Below, piece by piece: positions 24,689 through 46,578 of a stretch of 64,000 bases of DNA (the stretch's first letter is position 1; the number at the start of each line of letters is the position of its first letter). A program made the position numbers and the translations under genes. This DNA comes from Metaphire vulgaris. Its lineage: Eukaryota > Annelida > Clitellata > Crassiclitellata > Megascolecidae. The stretch spans positions 434,001 through 498,000 of the forward strand of contig CM030869.1 in the NCBI GenBank assembly GCA_018105865.1. Reading direction: 5' to 3'. The notes under the pieces were generated by a model. That model was not told where the DNA came from and did no database searches. It saw nothing but the letters and a program-made list of their open reading frames with translations.

Positions 24689-25682
24689 ATCTCTCTCACC
24701 CTCTCTCCCCTATATCTAATTATGTGTTGGGCTATTGTCGTTGTCTTTTGATGATGCCGTGTTCTTCTGATAACGACGACGATCTCTGCTGTAATCTGCC
24801 GGCGAACGTTTGTGATCGGCGTCGTTAGATGTCGCCACAAGACAATAAAAACCCCGCGTCTTTGATTTACGGCGCATTCACTATTCCTATTCTTTGAGGC
24901 CCTCAGTTGTGAGAATGCGGGGGGGGGGGGAGGGAAGGGAGAAGATATAAGATCGATCGACTTTACGATAACATTAATCTCGCGAAGAAGAATTTTTCTG
25001 CCCAGTGGGAGAGACAGAGACAGAAACAGAGACAGAGACAGAGACAGAGACAGAGAGAATCGGTCCTCCTTTGAAATGAACGTCGATTTATGCGGCGCCG
25101 GTTTTTTGAAAAATTTGTCTGACTTTAGGGCCTTTACTATATTCTTTATTAAGTTGATGAACGGCTTTTAGACGAAAAGCGAGATTTGGCGCCAGTTGTT
25201 GGGAGCGTAGCAATTCTAGATTGGATGTAAGCCCCGTTCAGTTGTCCATAACTCATAACGGCAGAGGAGATGACAGTCAGGCGATGGACAGCATAGTCAC
25301 GTGGAATTCTACGATCAACGATAAAAATTCAGTTAGAATAGCGGTGGTCACGTGACTGGCGCAGGAGACACGTGACTAGTCGTCGTGGTCGATGAAAACG
25401 ATTCAAGGGCCGTGCAGAGGAAGTCTTTGACGCGGTCACCAGAGAGTTGGCAAACACTTGCCAATGGGGAGACGGCGGGTACGGGCGTTGCCATGGACAC
25501 CAATTAGGACGATGACACTTGTCAATGACGTCTTCTAATACTAAGGCCCTCTATCGGTCGTCGTCGTCATCATCATCTTCTCATGCCAGATAATAAGGCC
25601 GTGTATTTAATCATACAAAATCAATCCTCAATCAGCAAAAGAACACACCCGCTACAGCGCGTTCAGTTATTTGCTACATCTG

Positions 25683-25684
<2 letters not shown>

Positions 25685-25731
<47 letters not shown>
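25685..25731. repeat. (AT)n microsatellite
   Basis: About 23 AT dinucleotides. A shorter 30-bp run follows at 26672-26701. Confidence 0.95.
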
Positions 25732-25734
<3 letters not shown>

Positions 25735-26669
25735 CACCTACCGGTTATAGACTTGGTTATTGAAGAGATCGAGAGAGACGGAGAATGCCAAAATACTCTT
25801 GGATTCTCGTGATCAGTTGGTGAATCTTTCCCGATGTCCGACTGACCCTGTTTTTATCTTGCATCGGTTTACATCCGCCACGTTTCATTGGAAATACGGT
25901 GACACGTATCACGTGACTTTCATGACGTCATCTGGCTATTCTGTCAGGCAGACTGACGACGTTTCATTACATGGCGTCATCTGAAGCGATGATTGGTCAA
26001 GAGTTCTTCTACCTACCCCTACCCCAACCCCTCCCCTCTCCATAGGCAACGAACCCAAGGAGCGGTCGGGTGAACTCTCAGCTGTGGACGACGCTAAAAC
26101 ACTTGAAAGAGAATCAATTAATAGCAGCTTGATTATAACTGGTCATTTTCTAGTTGTCCAAGATTTCAGATTCTGGTTTTGATTTTGATGAAGCAAAACC
26201 AGAGCTGGATTTTCTAGTTGTCCATTTATTAGATTTAAAATGAAGAAAACAAGGACCTGTGCATTTATTAGATGAAAGAGAAACAAAGACCTGCTGAGAG
26301 AGAGAGAGAGATTGAGAGATAGAGAGAGAGAGATAGATATATCGCCTTCACTCAGAGAGCGAGCGCAAGAGACGAATGTCTGCCTGGGTGTAACTGCTGA
26401 GTGTTTTATCGACTGATCCATCCTTAGATTCTGATTATCACAAACTGGCTTTTCAACCGCAGGAAATACATGAATCATCGAAATATATCATCATCATCAT
26501 CAGCAGCAGCATCATCATCACCACCACCAGAGGCGGATTAACGTTTTTAAACCCGATAAGCACATTTCCATGGAGACCACTGGCGCCAACGCGATCACTT
26601 AAAACAGTAAAAAAAATAACACAAACATCATCGATTAAATGAAGCAAAATTAATTGTCATCAAGTTAGG

Positions 26670-26704
<35 letters not shown>

Positions 26705-27984
26705 TATAATTAAGGACTTCTATACTATAGCCCCAGTTATAATATTCAAAAGGTATCAATTGATGTTATTCCAAAGCGCAGAAACGTTTTAGGAGAAATT
26801 TTTCAGCTGAATATGTTTTAGAAAATTCTTCCGATTATCAAGATAAATGGTCGCGATTAGAGAAACACGAATGACCATTACTCGCCAGAGAAAAACTCCG
26901 CATTCAATGTTATTTATAGCAGAGAGAAAGGTCTCTCAGCTGCTCCCTGGCGCCAACCATGCAGCTCCTGCAGAGGACAGTGGTCGTGTACAGTTCGCTC
27001 CCAATTCCACGCGTTCTCCTAATATCTGGCGAAAAACCGAATATATCTCGAAAACTTCCTCCTTCGCATATACATTTCATATAGCGCAAAATGAAAAATT
27101 CGATTCTCTCTGTCGATTCGCAGTTGTGCAGTAACATTATCCTGGCAATAGTTGTGCGGTTATTCCCGCAACGGTAACCGATCCATATCTGCTATCGCCA
27201 AAAGTACAATTAACCGTCTTGGCAGTCGGTCGGTCGTCGAGTTCTAACGAGCAGAGACGAGGAAATGCCCCGTTGGAGGACTAGCGCTCCATGCACGGGT
27301 CAACGCAGACAGTTTATGTTGCGCTATTATTTCTGGAGTGCAATTGAGAAAGTCATTCTCAGAATCTCGATTAGCAATGAAGATTTCGACGTCTTAACTT
27401 CGCAGATACGGATGAGTTCAGAGTTCAGGAGTTTCTCGCATTTATACGATCATTTTATTATTAGAAATAATTTCAGCCAATCATCTTCCACCGAATAAAG
27501 TGCAAAGGTCACCAGGGTGTTTGTCCACGCAGAGTCAAATGAGTGTTATATTACAATACTGCGAGTCTATCGTTTAATTGAAGTGTTGAGATCTTCCTTG
27601 ATAAGTTTTCCTTTTCTTAATCTCGCGGGATAATCGTTTCCTATCGTCTGCTTGGAAATTCACAACAATAGACGACAGAATTTTGCCAGTTGAAGAGGAG
27701 CTTCGAGTAATTATAATAGAACCCTTGCATTAAAACAGGTTCTTAGAGGTTCTTCTCAATAAAAAGCTTTTAAGGTCCCACAGTTGTTACAATTGGCTTA
27801 AGTCGCCTGCACTTAGTATAGTTGTGCATAGAAGCCATGATTCTTCCGAGAGAAAAGAGTTTTCGAAATGAATTTCTTAGATTCTTATGCGTCGCTCACA
27901 ACTCTGTCTGAGTCTGTCATTTGCCACTTGTATTGCTTTACGAAACTGGGTGTTTTTCGTATATTAGAATCATTGACTCGTATA

Positions 27985-28404
27985 CAGTGGCGTAGCGTGC
28001 ACTTTGGCCGCCTATGGCTCATGGCTAATCCGCCGCCTCAAATTCATTCATATCAGAGGCGGATCTAGGGTGTGTTTGGCGCCAGAGGCGTAGCTCGCAC
28101 TCATGCCGCCCATGTCGCCGTTTTGCAAGATTTTTAAATTTTAAATTTGCCGCCCCTCCTAAAGTTTGCCGCCTTAAAAGTTTGCCGCCTTCACTAAAAA
28201 AACCTCTGACAAGCAAAAAGGGTCATCGCTTCTAAAATTTGCCGCTCATTTGAAATTTGCCGCTCCTTTTAATGTTTGCGGCCTTCACTCAATATACAGT
28301 GATGACAAGCAAAAAAGTTCGTCCTGCCAAAATTTGCCACCCCCCAGTTGTGTGTCGCCCATGGCTAAAGCCATACTAGCCTTTGGCGCGCTACGCCTCT
28401 TCTG
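27985..28404. mobile_element. hAT-like MITE remnant, composite
   Basis: The left end CAGTGGCGTAGCG (27985-27997) and right end CGCTACGCC..TCTG (28389-28404) form the inverted ends of a common invertebrate hAT-type MITE. Inside, a second element end CAGAGGCGGATCTAGGG begins at 28056 and a further GCCAGAGGCGTAGC follows, so at least two insertions are merged. Two copies of TGACAAGCAAAAA (28207, 28303) and repeated TTTGCCGCC units fill the interior. No clean target duplication is visible. Confidence 0.6.
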
Positions 28405-30643
28405 GTGGCCTATATACTGTCCGTAGATGAACAACTATACAGGGGCCTATACTACTAACACATATAAAGTATATACGTATTCAGATCCGATGAAGAAGCG
28501 AGAGAAATACTCTCTTTGCTGTTCAACTGAACTCGCGAAAGCGTTGCGATAGTCAGATCAGGTCAAAGAACTTCTGTAGCGCCATGAGAGAATGCATTCG
28601 GTCAATAGCTGTTATACTTGTCGAGACCTGTATAAGAGTAGATAATGTTCCGTTTCAATTAGCGATGCACTTTCAATGCGATCGACTTTGTTATTGCAAC
28701 TGCACTTGTAAGGAGTCGAGGTTTCGCACTTTGCGCTATCCAAACTAAGACGCTGGTTCCAGGAAAGCAGTCTCTCATCTTTCGATTCGCAATCTGTCGA
28801 TGAAGCCCAGGCAAACTGGGAGACCACAGCAGACCATGGAACCAGACAGACGACGGCAGAGAGTCTCTGAATCGCAGAATTATTTACCTATTCACGAATC
28901 GTCTCCATATTGAAAGCTGGTCTTCGCAGAGAAGTAAGTAACTAAGAAGAGGCGAACGTAAGCGATTTCAGCGCCTGCGTTGATCCTTGACACAATGAAA
29001 CTCTACGATTTATGTAGCGCCTCTCGTTATTCGATTAATTCTACATCCAAGTAGGAGTTTCAATCGGTAAACGCCTGATTCCGAAGACAATCAAAAGATC
29101 CACATAGAAAGAAAGAACCTGTCCAGGTAACTCCTCACCTGAGTTTATCATTTTAGGTGAATTAAAGCAGAAACCTGAAGAGCGTATTCGTGTCTTTATT
29201 ATAATGTGCTTAAAAGGCTTTAGTCGCAAATAGCGGATATATAATGAATTGAACGTAGACTCGAAGCATAACGAGAAGCAAAAACCTTTCATTTCTAAAT
29301 GCAGTTGAGCCATCAAAAGTAAAGGAAATACAAAGAAGAACAAACACAGAATAGAGATCCTTGTTAATCTGAGACAGGTAAAGGCAATTATGCCTACGGT
29401 GAGGTCGACCGGCAGCGCGGGAAACTTAGCCCAGAGTGGAGCGACCGATTCACTAGGCGATCGAAAGTCGCGTTCTTCGTTTTCGATTGATGGACACAGA
29501 GGATGATGAACGGAGGAGGAGGAGGAGGAGGAGGAGGAGCGAGTGAGGAATCGCCTGCTTTCCGTTGTTTCATCGTCTTCTCTCTTCAGAAACAAAGGAA
29601 TTAGGAGAGAGGACAAACGAGACGTCGTAAAACGAACGCCTTCTTCCTTCTTTCTGTCTTTCGCTGATCAAAGACTCGGACTGCGATCGGTGCAGTGCCG
29701 AAGTGGAGGAGACAAAGGCGCTTTGAACTCAACACACGACGACGACAGCGGATTCAAACGACTCGACTGCCTAGAAGAATGCTTGAGCCTCAGTCGGCTC
29801 AAGGCCTCGAAGCACATGGACAACCGAAGGATTAACCGGCAGTCAATGTATTAGAATTAACTGGAAGGCATTCAACCAGAAGATCAACAACTCTTTTTAC
29901 TATAATTAGAAGACTTCGAATGCAAGAATAGAGACGACAAAAGAATCTAATTAATCGTAAGCATTGCATGAAATTAAGTCGATCATAAATGAGAAAGGCT
30001 AAATCCTTTCATTTGAGGATGCATGTGGGGGGGGTGGTGGTGGTCCGAGCAAGACTGTTTCCCTTCTATTCAGCAACTGGGAAAGACGCCTCAGAAATCA
30101 CGTTGAAATTCTCCTGGAAAAAATAACACAAATCTGTATGAAATGTCGTCTGAATGCGATTGAGCAAGAAGACCCATCAGAGACGCTTCGCTGTTAGCAT
30201 TAGACAGCTGCCCCTTCGCCTCCCTCCACTCCAACAGCCGTTCTACTAATAACCACCGCAAGGACATCAAAGACAACAGCCGCTACTACGCTCTCATAGA
30301 TGTTGTCTGCCCAGTTGCAACTGTTGTTGTTGTTCGTCGCATGAGGCGAAGGTGTTGTCGTATAAAGTGAGAAGGTGCCTCTTCGGTCGCAGTCAAAAGG
30401 TGGATTAGATTTCATCGAAGGTAAGAGTTTCCGCGTCGCAGATCCATTTGCCGCAAATACATTTCTAAAAGGCAACAGAACTCACATTTCAAAGATTTGA
30501 AAACTTTAAAAGAAAGGTCTCTAAGATCGACAGAATGAAGGATCGAAGACTGCGAGAATAAAAATTTAAAATGGAGACATCAAAGCAAGAGATGCAGCTC
30601 ACTGCCCTCCCCACTCTATTGGTCAACGATAACAGACAAACTG

Positions 30644-30644
<1 letters not shown>

Positions 30645-30689
<45 letters not shown>

Positions 30690-30710
30690 TCTCTCTCTCT
30701 CAGTCTCTCT
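30645..30710. repeat. (CT)n microsatellite
   Basis: CT run with single interruptions. Confidence 0.9.
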
Positions 30711-30887
30711 CCTCACACCTCTCTTTAGTTGTCTAATAGAATTGAAATTTGTGAATTTCAGAACATCTTCTGAATTTTCTGTCATTTATATTTTATCTAC
30801 CGGTTCAACCAATCAATGAGAGATTTATTTCTCGGGCAAATAGGTCGTCGACAGTATGTTAGTCATCATCATCATCAATCAATCATA

Positions 30888-30892
30888 ATAAT

Positions 30893-30929
<37 letters not shown>

Positions 30930-30930
30930 G
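30888..30930. repeat. (ATC)n microsatellite near the exon 2 acceptor
   Basis: About 12 ATC units ending 87 bp before exon 2. Confidence 0.9.
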
Positions 30931-31016
30931 GCAAAGCACTCGCCACCACCTGCCTCTTCTCCTCCCCCGTCTCTCCACTGTTTAGGCTTAAAGTGGTGAA
31001 TGTCTGTTGGTTTCAG

Positions 31017-31894
31017 AGGCTGGATCGTCTACCTGGTCTTTCATTTCAACTTCACCATCACCTGTCACACGGTCGCCATGTGGCTGACCGTCCTTCTCGC
31101 CGTCTTCCGATACGTCGTCGTCTGTCGCCGTGTCGTTCACGGATCCTCCACCCTCTGCAGCATCCCCCGCGCACGGATGGCCATCGGCGCCATCGTCCTC
31201 ACGTCCATCGGCCTCTGCCTCCCCACCTACGTCCTCTACCGACCGGACGAGGTGGACGACCCCCCGAGCGCCTACTGGGTCCAACACAACCCTTTCATCA
31301 CTCCGCTGTACGTCGACATCAACTTCTGGCTGTTCGGAGTCGTCCTCAAGGTGACTCCGTGCCTCTTCCTGTCCGTTCTCAGCGTCCTCCTCATCCGGAC
31401 GATGCGTCGGGCGGGACGCAACCGCCGTCGGCTGCGGTCGTCTTCGGCCGCCGCCGCCGCCGCCGCCCGTCGGGGCTCCGACTGGACCGGCGCCTCCCCG
31501 TCCTCGTCGGCCGGCGACTCCGACCACAACCGGACGACATGGATGCTGGTGGCCGTGGTGCTGTCGTTCGTTGCTGGCGGAGCTTCCGCAGGGGGTGATC
31601 GCCCTCCTCAGCGGCATCGACAACGCCGTCTTCGAGATGGTCTACGTTCCCCTCGGGGACATCTGGGACATCCTCGTACTCGTCAACAGCGCCGTTAACT
31701 TCGTCCTCTACTGTACGATGAGTCGACAGTACAGGACAACGTTCAGACAGATATTCTGCTCCACCATCAACACAGGTGGTGCTGGTGGTGGTGGTGGTGG
31801 TGGTGGTGGTGGCAGATCATGCGCTTTGAACACTAGGAACGGTGTAGGGTACAAGATGATTGACTTTAGACTAAACCAGGCCAACAATAATTAA
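31017..31894 (+). CDS. Exon 2, FMRFamide/myosuppressin-like receptor, with frameshift in TM6
   Basis: After acceptor TTTCAG the frame continues as R-G-W-I-V-Y-L into TM3 (HFNFTITCHTVAMWLTV, FRYVVV in place of DRY, as usual in this family), TM4, TM5 and a basic third loop with an alanine run. In TM6 the frame changes. The first frame gives WMLVAVVLSFV and then becomes unrelated. The next frame resumes at 31571 with LLAELPQGVIALLSG, then TM7 LVNSAVNFVLYC and SRQYRTTF, ending at TAA 31892-31894. One extra base near 31570 explains this. The tail has a glycine run encoded by (GGT)n. Elsewhere the exon is intact, so this is a sequencing or assembly error, a recent null allele or a young pseudogene. 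Confidence 0.87.
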
Positions 31895-31910
31895 CTAGCG
31901 ATAGTTTCCT

Positions 31911-31965
31911 TGGCAGACTGACTGACTGACTGACTGAGTGACTGACTGACTGACGGACTGACTGA
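31911..31965. repeat. (ACTG)n microsatellite in the receptor 3' region
   Basis: Tetranucleotide ACTG/GACT run 17 bases after the stop codon. Confidence 0.9.
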
Positions 31966-32096
31966 CCGAGTTCATTGTGAAACTGAATAGAGCTCAGTTG
32001 AACTGCGTCAACTTGTTTGAAGAAGAAAATTAGAAGAATCGATGCGACGACTGAGTTGATGATTCGCTCCTGAAATCTTTCGATTCGTTTCTTCAA

Positions 32097-32102
32097 AATA
32101 AA
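32097..32102 (+). terminator. Candidate polyadenylation signal of the receptor gene
   Basis: AATAAA 203 bases after the stop codon, followed by a T-rich stretch. Position is plausible for a 3' UTR end. Confidence 0.4.
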
Positions 32103-32656
32103 TATTTTTCAACATTCTTTTATTTTTTAAAATAAAACCACTGTCCATTATCACTGGCAGAAGATGCTTTATTGCGCAGTCGTCCGTTTTAACGTCATCA
32201 TTCAGTCAGCGACTTGTGATACTTAGGCAAACAGAAGAGAATATTTTGTTCTGCGAATTCTGCCATTTGTTTAATCAGATTTGCATTTGAAGCAGCTGAA
32301 GGAATTAGCTTTTCTTTTTACTTCTTCGTGGAACTAACGCCTCAATGTCGGCTGAAGATACTAATCTAGTCTAAGCTTCATGAAAACGAAGAATGATTTC
32401 TGACTTTTAATTTTCATGGTAACATAAAAGCTACAGTATCTTCAAGAATGAAGATACTTTCATTTCTGAGAGCAGGTCCTCCGAAAAACTTTTATTCTTT
32501 ATTTTGAATATGTATAATTAACAACAAAATGAATAATAACACTAAAGAATGGTTAAAATCAGTTCAGCAGACACTGAGCACAAGATAGCTCTTCAAGAAA
32601 AAAAAAAACTGACGAGCAAAAAAAGGTCGTCAAGAAATTATGATGACTTTCAAGGG

Positions 32657-32750
32657 CTTCTTCTTCTTCTTCTTCTTCTTCTTCTTCTTCTTCTTCTTCT
32701 TCTTCTTCTTCTTCTTCTTCTTCTTCTTCTTCTTCTTCTCCTTCTTCTTT
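32657..32750. repeat. (CTT)n microsatellite
   Basis: About 30 CTT units. Confidence 0.95.
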
Positions 32751-33150
32751 TGTAAAGCAGAGGGTTCGAACTCCTCTTACACTTAATCCTTTAGTTTAGC
32801 AACTTTTGAGGGTTCGATTTCCTCTTATACCTTGTTAGGAAAAATTCCGTAAACTTTAGTTTAGGGAATTTCTTCCCTCAACTTTTGAGGGATTATTTTT
32901 TTGAGTGTACCTTAAGTCTGTTGTCCTCTACCAGAGTGCGGCGGACGGTTAAACCCAGAATTTTCCCTCCATCGGGGAATGGTCGCCGACCAGTGAGAAG
33001 GGACTGAGTCGGCCGGATGGTCTCCCTCCTAATCTAGAACAGGTCACGTGATCTGCTTTCCTTTTTGTCGGCGTCTGCAGCCGGGAGCTATTCTTCATCT
33101 TGACAGAAAATCAGATGAGATATCTCATTCTCTTACGCTGTTAAGACACA

Positions 33151-33201
<51 letters not shown>

Positions 33202-33202
33202 G
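33151..33202. repeat. (ACAG)13 microsatellite
   Basis: Thirteen ACAG units. The same tetranucleotide recurs next to GA runs at 45776, 51988 and 55880. Confidence 0.95.
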
Positions 33203-33453
33203 TTGTTCATCGCTCACTCCACTTCGCTTTCACCTTTGACCTCGTCTGTTCATTGAGCATCAGTCCCAGAAAGCAACTAAGTCCAAAACTCAGTTCCTGT
33301 TTTCAATTAAGTCTCATTTGCAAACATCATTTGGAAAATATGAGATTTCCCTGATAGAGACTTTAGGATACAAAGTTGACATTTATGAGGAAACAAATAT
33401 ATTAGTATATATACTGTATAGCGTATATAACTATATATACTGTGTATATATAT

Positions 33454-33493
<40 letters not shown>

Positions 33494-34857
33494 GCTCTCA
33501 TTGCTGCTCTATATTAAAATATAGGTACAGAATGTATGTATGTATGTAATGGGTGAGCAGCTTGAAATGCAATGGCTTTATTTCTTCGAGTCTTTCATTT
33601 ATGAAGTCTGTGTTGATCTCAAGTTATTTGTTTTGTTCATTTAAAGTCTCGAATTACTCGCCGTTGGTAAAACCTAGCAATTCTAAATCACCGAGAAACA
33701 GCTGCGCCGCCGCCGCCGCCGCCGCCGAAGAAGACGAAGGCAGCTCTTTGGCGCATTTCGAACAACATTTGCCGATCGAATTGCCTTCTAAGATTGCGCA
33801 TATTGTCGATGTCGAAATACAAGACTTTGCAGATTGAGTAGAATCCGGCTGGTGGAGACTTAAAGCCAAACAGCGCATCAAATGGAAGCAATGCGGATTA
33901 TGATCAGCTGTTTACGGTCGTTTAGCACTTCACGGATCATCCCCAGAGACTGTAAAAGTAAATTATAAATAACTTTAGAAAAATCGACGGAATTCTTCAA
34001 AGAATTCTAATATAATTATGAAGAAAAATAATGATAAAAAAGATAATGAAAAATCTAAAGGGAAAAATTGAAAGCTGAGTAGAAATAAAAATATCATGAT
34101 TAAGTTTCTTTGTTCATCGGAGGAATGACAGACCAGATTCACAACAATGACGTATGCCGCCGGAGTACTTACTTACTTACTGGCGTCAATTACTGTACTT
34201 ACCTAAAGGTAATTTCTAAGACTTCGCTTGACACTTTGGTGTCCATGTACAGTGCATAAGGGATTTAGCGGCTGGCTAAGGCTTTCGTTTAATAGATAAC
34301 TAATGGACGACAGTCTGTCTGTTAAATTGAAGCTGGAACGTGCAATTAATCTCTGTGCGTTTTACTATTAGGATACATTTTCTCTTAATGGATTATCAGA
34401 TCAGCTGACACCAGCGCAATGCAGCAATGCATTGCTTTTAATAGATTTAAAACAATTTGCTGGTAATGAGTTTGCTTAATTTACTCCGATGCTAGTTGCT
34501 TGAATATTAAAAGAGATTCTCCCCTATTTGGTCGCCGGGAGATTGTCAGAGACTTCGAAAGACATCGAATGCTCATCGAATCATTCGGATACTTAGAAAC
34601 GCTGCACGTAGTTTCTCTGATTTTACAAATTCATTAGAGTAGTAATGCAATAAATGACTTATATAGCTTATATGACTTCTATAGCGCCTCCTTATATTCC
34701 TACTGAGAGGCGCAGTGGCAGTGCATAAGATCTCAATGAAGCTCCATATAAACAATGCTAAGCGATTCTTTGTTTCATATTCTCCTTAGAATTCAACATT
34801 CATTGGATGACATTAAGTTCCCGAATAATCTGGAATATTGCAATTATCATTGTCTTG

Positions 34858-34858
34858 C

Positions 34859-34940
<82 letters not shown>
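34858..34940. repeat. (ATT)28 microsatellite
   Basis: About 28 perfect ATT units. Confidence 0.95.
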
Positions 34941-34942
<2 letters not shown>

Positions 34943-35767
34943 GTGAAATAAAGTTGATCTATAGCGTTCTAAACAGTCTATGTAAAGCCATAGAGAAACT
35001 TTTCTATTGATAGAGTTCAACAAGTCCACGTAGAAATAAGCGCATTGGGCTGAATTAGAAGAAGAGAATCAGAGTAAGGTTTGGATGTTGACATCATCAT
35101 CGCTGCACAACAACGAGTCCAGTCCTCAGAAAGTCAACCAGACGCTCAAGGCAACGGAAATAACAGGTGGTCCACATGGCCGAGTGATGTCACGTGGTCG
35201 CCGACAGCCACCTGTTTCTTTATCAGGAAACGACAGATCGGGTGACGACAGGTATTTCGCTTTTCCAGTGTGTTCGAATGCCTGCGCTCCGTACTCAGGT
35301 CACGTGGTAACGGAGCATTTTCCGAATCTGCGAAGGGCGGGGCAGTGGGGGGAGGGCGATACATCCGGCGTCCCGTGACGTCATTCATTCCACGTCATCT
35401 TCTGCGGCAGACGGCGTCGCTACGTCATCAAAATTGACTCCGAAAGGCGCAGGACATGACGTCACTCAACATATACGGTCGTTTGAATTCTCGATTCGAC
35501 GATTTCAAAGAATCCGAACTTTCGAAGACTTTTTCTGGAAATCGTTTGGATAAGATGAGTGTTGAAATCGGAAGAAATTCTCCTTTTGGATAAAGTATTC
35601 GTCCCTGAACGCAATTGCTCTGAATTTAGGGTTTCGCTTTGCTCTTGCTTAACGTATTTTTACGTTTCTTCTCGTAGACGAGAGTCAGTTGAGGAGGATT
35701 CTTGTCTTTGACTTCTTAAGAAGAAATGCGAGTTTTGTTTCCGATGGCTGAGGCGCCTCTGAATTGT

Positions 35768-35773
35768 TTTATT
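35768..35773 (-). terminator. Candidate Ryk polyadenylation signal
   Basis: TTTATT on the + strand is AATAAA on the transcript strand, 190 bases after the Ryk stop codon. Confidence 0.4.
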
Positions 35774-35907
35774 CGAGAACATGTCGTCAACTTCTAAAGC
35801 GCCGAACAAGAGAGAAACTATCATTTGTTCACTAATCGTAGGAATCATTTCTCGACTGTTCTCGTTTATGGACAAATCAGAAAATTCTGTTTCGAGAGCT
35901 CAATCCC

Positions 35908-35909
<2 letters not shown>

Positions 35910-35957
<48 letters not shown>
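35910..35957 (-). repeat. (CAG)16 immediately after the Ryk stop codon
   Basis: On the transcript strand the stop TGA (35963-35965) is followed by GTCAA and then sixteen CAG units, at the very start of the 3' UTR. Confidence 0.93.
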
Positions 35958-35960
<3 letters not shown>

Positions 35961-35962
35961 AC

Positions 35963-44622
<8,660 letters not shown>

Positions 44623-44875
44623 GTTCTTCGTTTGCAGGAAAACACCGAATGCGAACTCAGCGCATAGAAAGGTCCTCTTAAGGGAAGTAGAAGCATTTCA
44701 ACGGGCAGAGGCAGCGGTTGAATGGCGCCCTTCCGTCCGTTCAATCGTCTGATCCGTTTGGCGAAATGTCCGATGGATTTGAGTCGGTGGTTGGCAGAGG
44801 AGCGCATTGCATGACCCAATGTCTAGGATTGGTCTCGTAGCATCAGAACCAGTCTTCGGACGGAGAGAAGCAGCA

Positions 44876-44876
<1 letters not shown>

Positions 44877-44940
<64 letters not shown>
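44877..44940. repeat. (CGG)21 upstream of the Ryk start
   Basis: Sixty-four bases of pure CGG, extended to about 44971 with interruptions. It ends 254 bases before the Ryk ATG and would read GCC on the Ryk strand. It probably lies in the 5' UTR or promoter. Confidence 0.93.
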
Positions 44941-45701
44941 TCGGCGGCTGCGGCGGCGGCAGTGGCGGCGGTAACGAAGCCATTGCATCATGCATCACTG
45001 TGTGTTTATAGGACGTAGTTGTCCTGGATGCGACAGAATCAGTATCACGATGTAATCATCATTATGCAGGTACAGGTAGACTTAAATGGCTGCATACTTT
45101 GTTCGACGCTTCTCTATTTGAGCACAAAACGCAGGTGACAATGAGTATTTGCTGTGTGAGGCAATGCACAGGTGTATTCTACCTGTCTCCGCGTGATTTT
45201 CAGCATAGTTGTGAAGTTCGAAGAATATTTTTAAAGTTCGTAAAAGTTCAATAAAAAGAAAAAGTAAATTTCGGATAAGTTCATAAAAGTTCATAAATTT
45301 CCAATTTATCCCTCGTCATATGACTCAGTTTCAGAAGACCAATCGATGTATTCATCAGCATAGCAGATGTTTTCGATCTTATCCATCAGTCGTCAGTTAC
45401 AATGCACTTTGACAATCTTCTCAACTGTCTTACAGGCGAGTCTGTTGTGTTTTTGTTGTATAAAATCAAAATTTGTATTATCGCGAGTGCTGTAACTTAC
45501 TTATCCGCTAATCAACCACGCCGCTTCTTGCAGTAACTTCTGCGTGTTAACTTTAGGCCATCTTTTACAGCGATAATTCGAATTGAACTTGACGAACTTT
45601 AAAGCCTTAACAATAAAGTTCAAAAGTTCAAACAATAATAAAGTTCAAAGCGCTTGAACGTCGCAACTATGATTTTCAGGAAGGGCATGGAACCAGTCAG
45701 T

Positions 45702-45842
<141 letters not shown>

Positions 45843-46277
45843 AACATTCAAACAGACATTTCGAAAATATGAATCTTAGTATAGTTTGTCCTTTGCTCCT
45901 TTTGAATCCGTTTGATTTGCGCTCGCCATCTGTCGAATACAACGATGCATTCGATCTGTACAGTACTACAGTGTAAGTACTTATCTATATGCAGAGACCC
46001 TCGGTCCATGAACGGTTAACCAATGCACGATTAACCTACGAACGGTTAGTCTATAAACGGATGCGATTCTGGGTCAAATAATACTAACAAATGAAATGAC
46101 CGATGACGGTCTTAACAATATATCCACTTCACACACACTGTCTCCACTGTAGTTCATCTCGACCTCAATAGACCATCGGCTGTCCACTGAACAACAGGTT
46201 TCTACGAGAGAAATGGCGCTGAAATAACTGCTCTGGGCGGTTACCTCTCATCTCACCTAATGGCCATCTCGCTGACA

Positions 46278-46578
46278 GTGGCGGTTCCAGGATTTCTTGG
46301 CGAGGGGATGAAATGAATTCACAGGAAATTGGTGGGGGGTGAAAAGAGATAACTTTGCCGAAAAAAGGCTGACAAATAAAATAAGGCAATTTTTCCAGAA
46401 TTTCACTAGACCTTTCCCGAAAAACAGATTGACAAGCAAAAAAGGTCGTCACCCGCAGTTTTCCCGTCAGTTTACTTGACTTTCACCCAAAAGTAGTAGT
46501 CTGACAAGCAACAAAAGTCCGGAAAGTCCGGTGGGGGATGCATCCCCACTCATCCCCCACGTGGAAACGTCGCTGCTC
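46278..46578. mobile_element. Possible hAT-like MITE relic
   Basis: The left boundary CAGTGGCGGTTCCAGG and right boundary GTGGAAACGTCGCTG resemble degenerate inverted ends. The interior holds two copies of TGACAAGCAA (46430, 46502), a motif shared with the hAT-like elements at 27985 and 56824. No target duplication was confirmed. Confidence 0.4.

Larger units (their letters stand above)
23648..31016 (+). other. 7.4-kb intron of the neuropeptide receptor
   Basis: It runs from donor GTACGC to acceptor TTGGTTTCAG. It contains a TTAA-flanked MITE at 23905, a hAT-like remnant at 27985 and several microsatellites. A 191-codon minus-strand frame at 29041-29616 is discussed among the rejected items. 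No nested gene is recognised. Confidence 0.75.
31895..35962. other. Region between the receptor and the Ryk 3' end
   Basis: It holds the 3' UTR of the receptor, CTT, ACAG, AT and ATT microsatellites and two B-box-like sequences near 32763 and 32810. A (GCC)8 run at 33704-33727 lies in overlapping open frames on both strands (33553-33891) that I do not recognise. No gene is assigned. Confidence 0.5.

Noticed and set aside
29041..29616. 191-codon minus-strand frame in the receptor intron
   Set aside because: It contains a serine run from an AGG repeat and hydrophobic stretches but no recognisable domain or ordered motifs. Likely chance.
32763..32825. Two B-box-like sequences (GGTTCGAACTCC, GGTTCGATTTCC)
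   Set aside because: A T-arm can be drawn for the first, but a CTT microsatellite occupies the place of the rest of a tRNA. At most a relic of a tRNA-derived SINE.
33553..33891. Overlapping open frames around the GCC run
   Set aside because: Frames are open on both strands with alanine or glycine runs. No family resemblance and no consistent splice sites.
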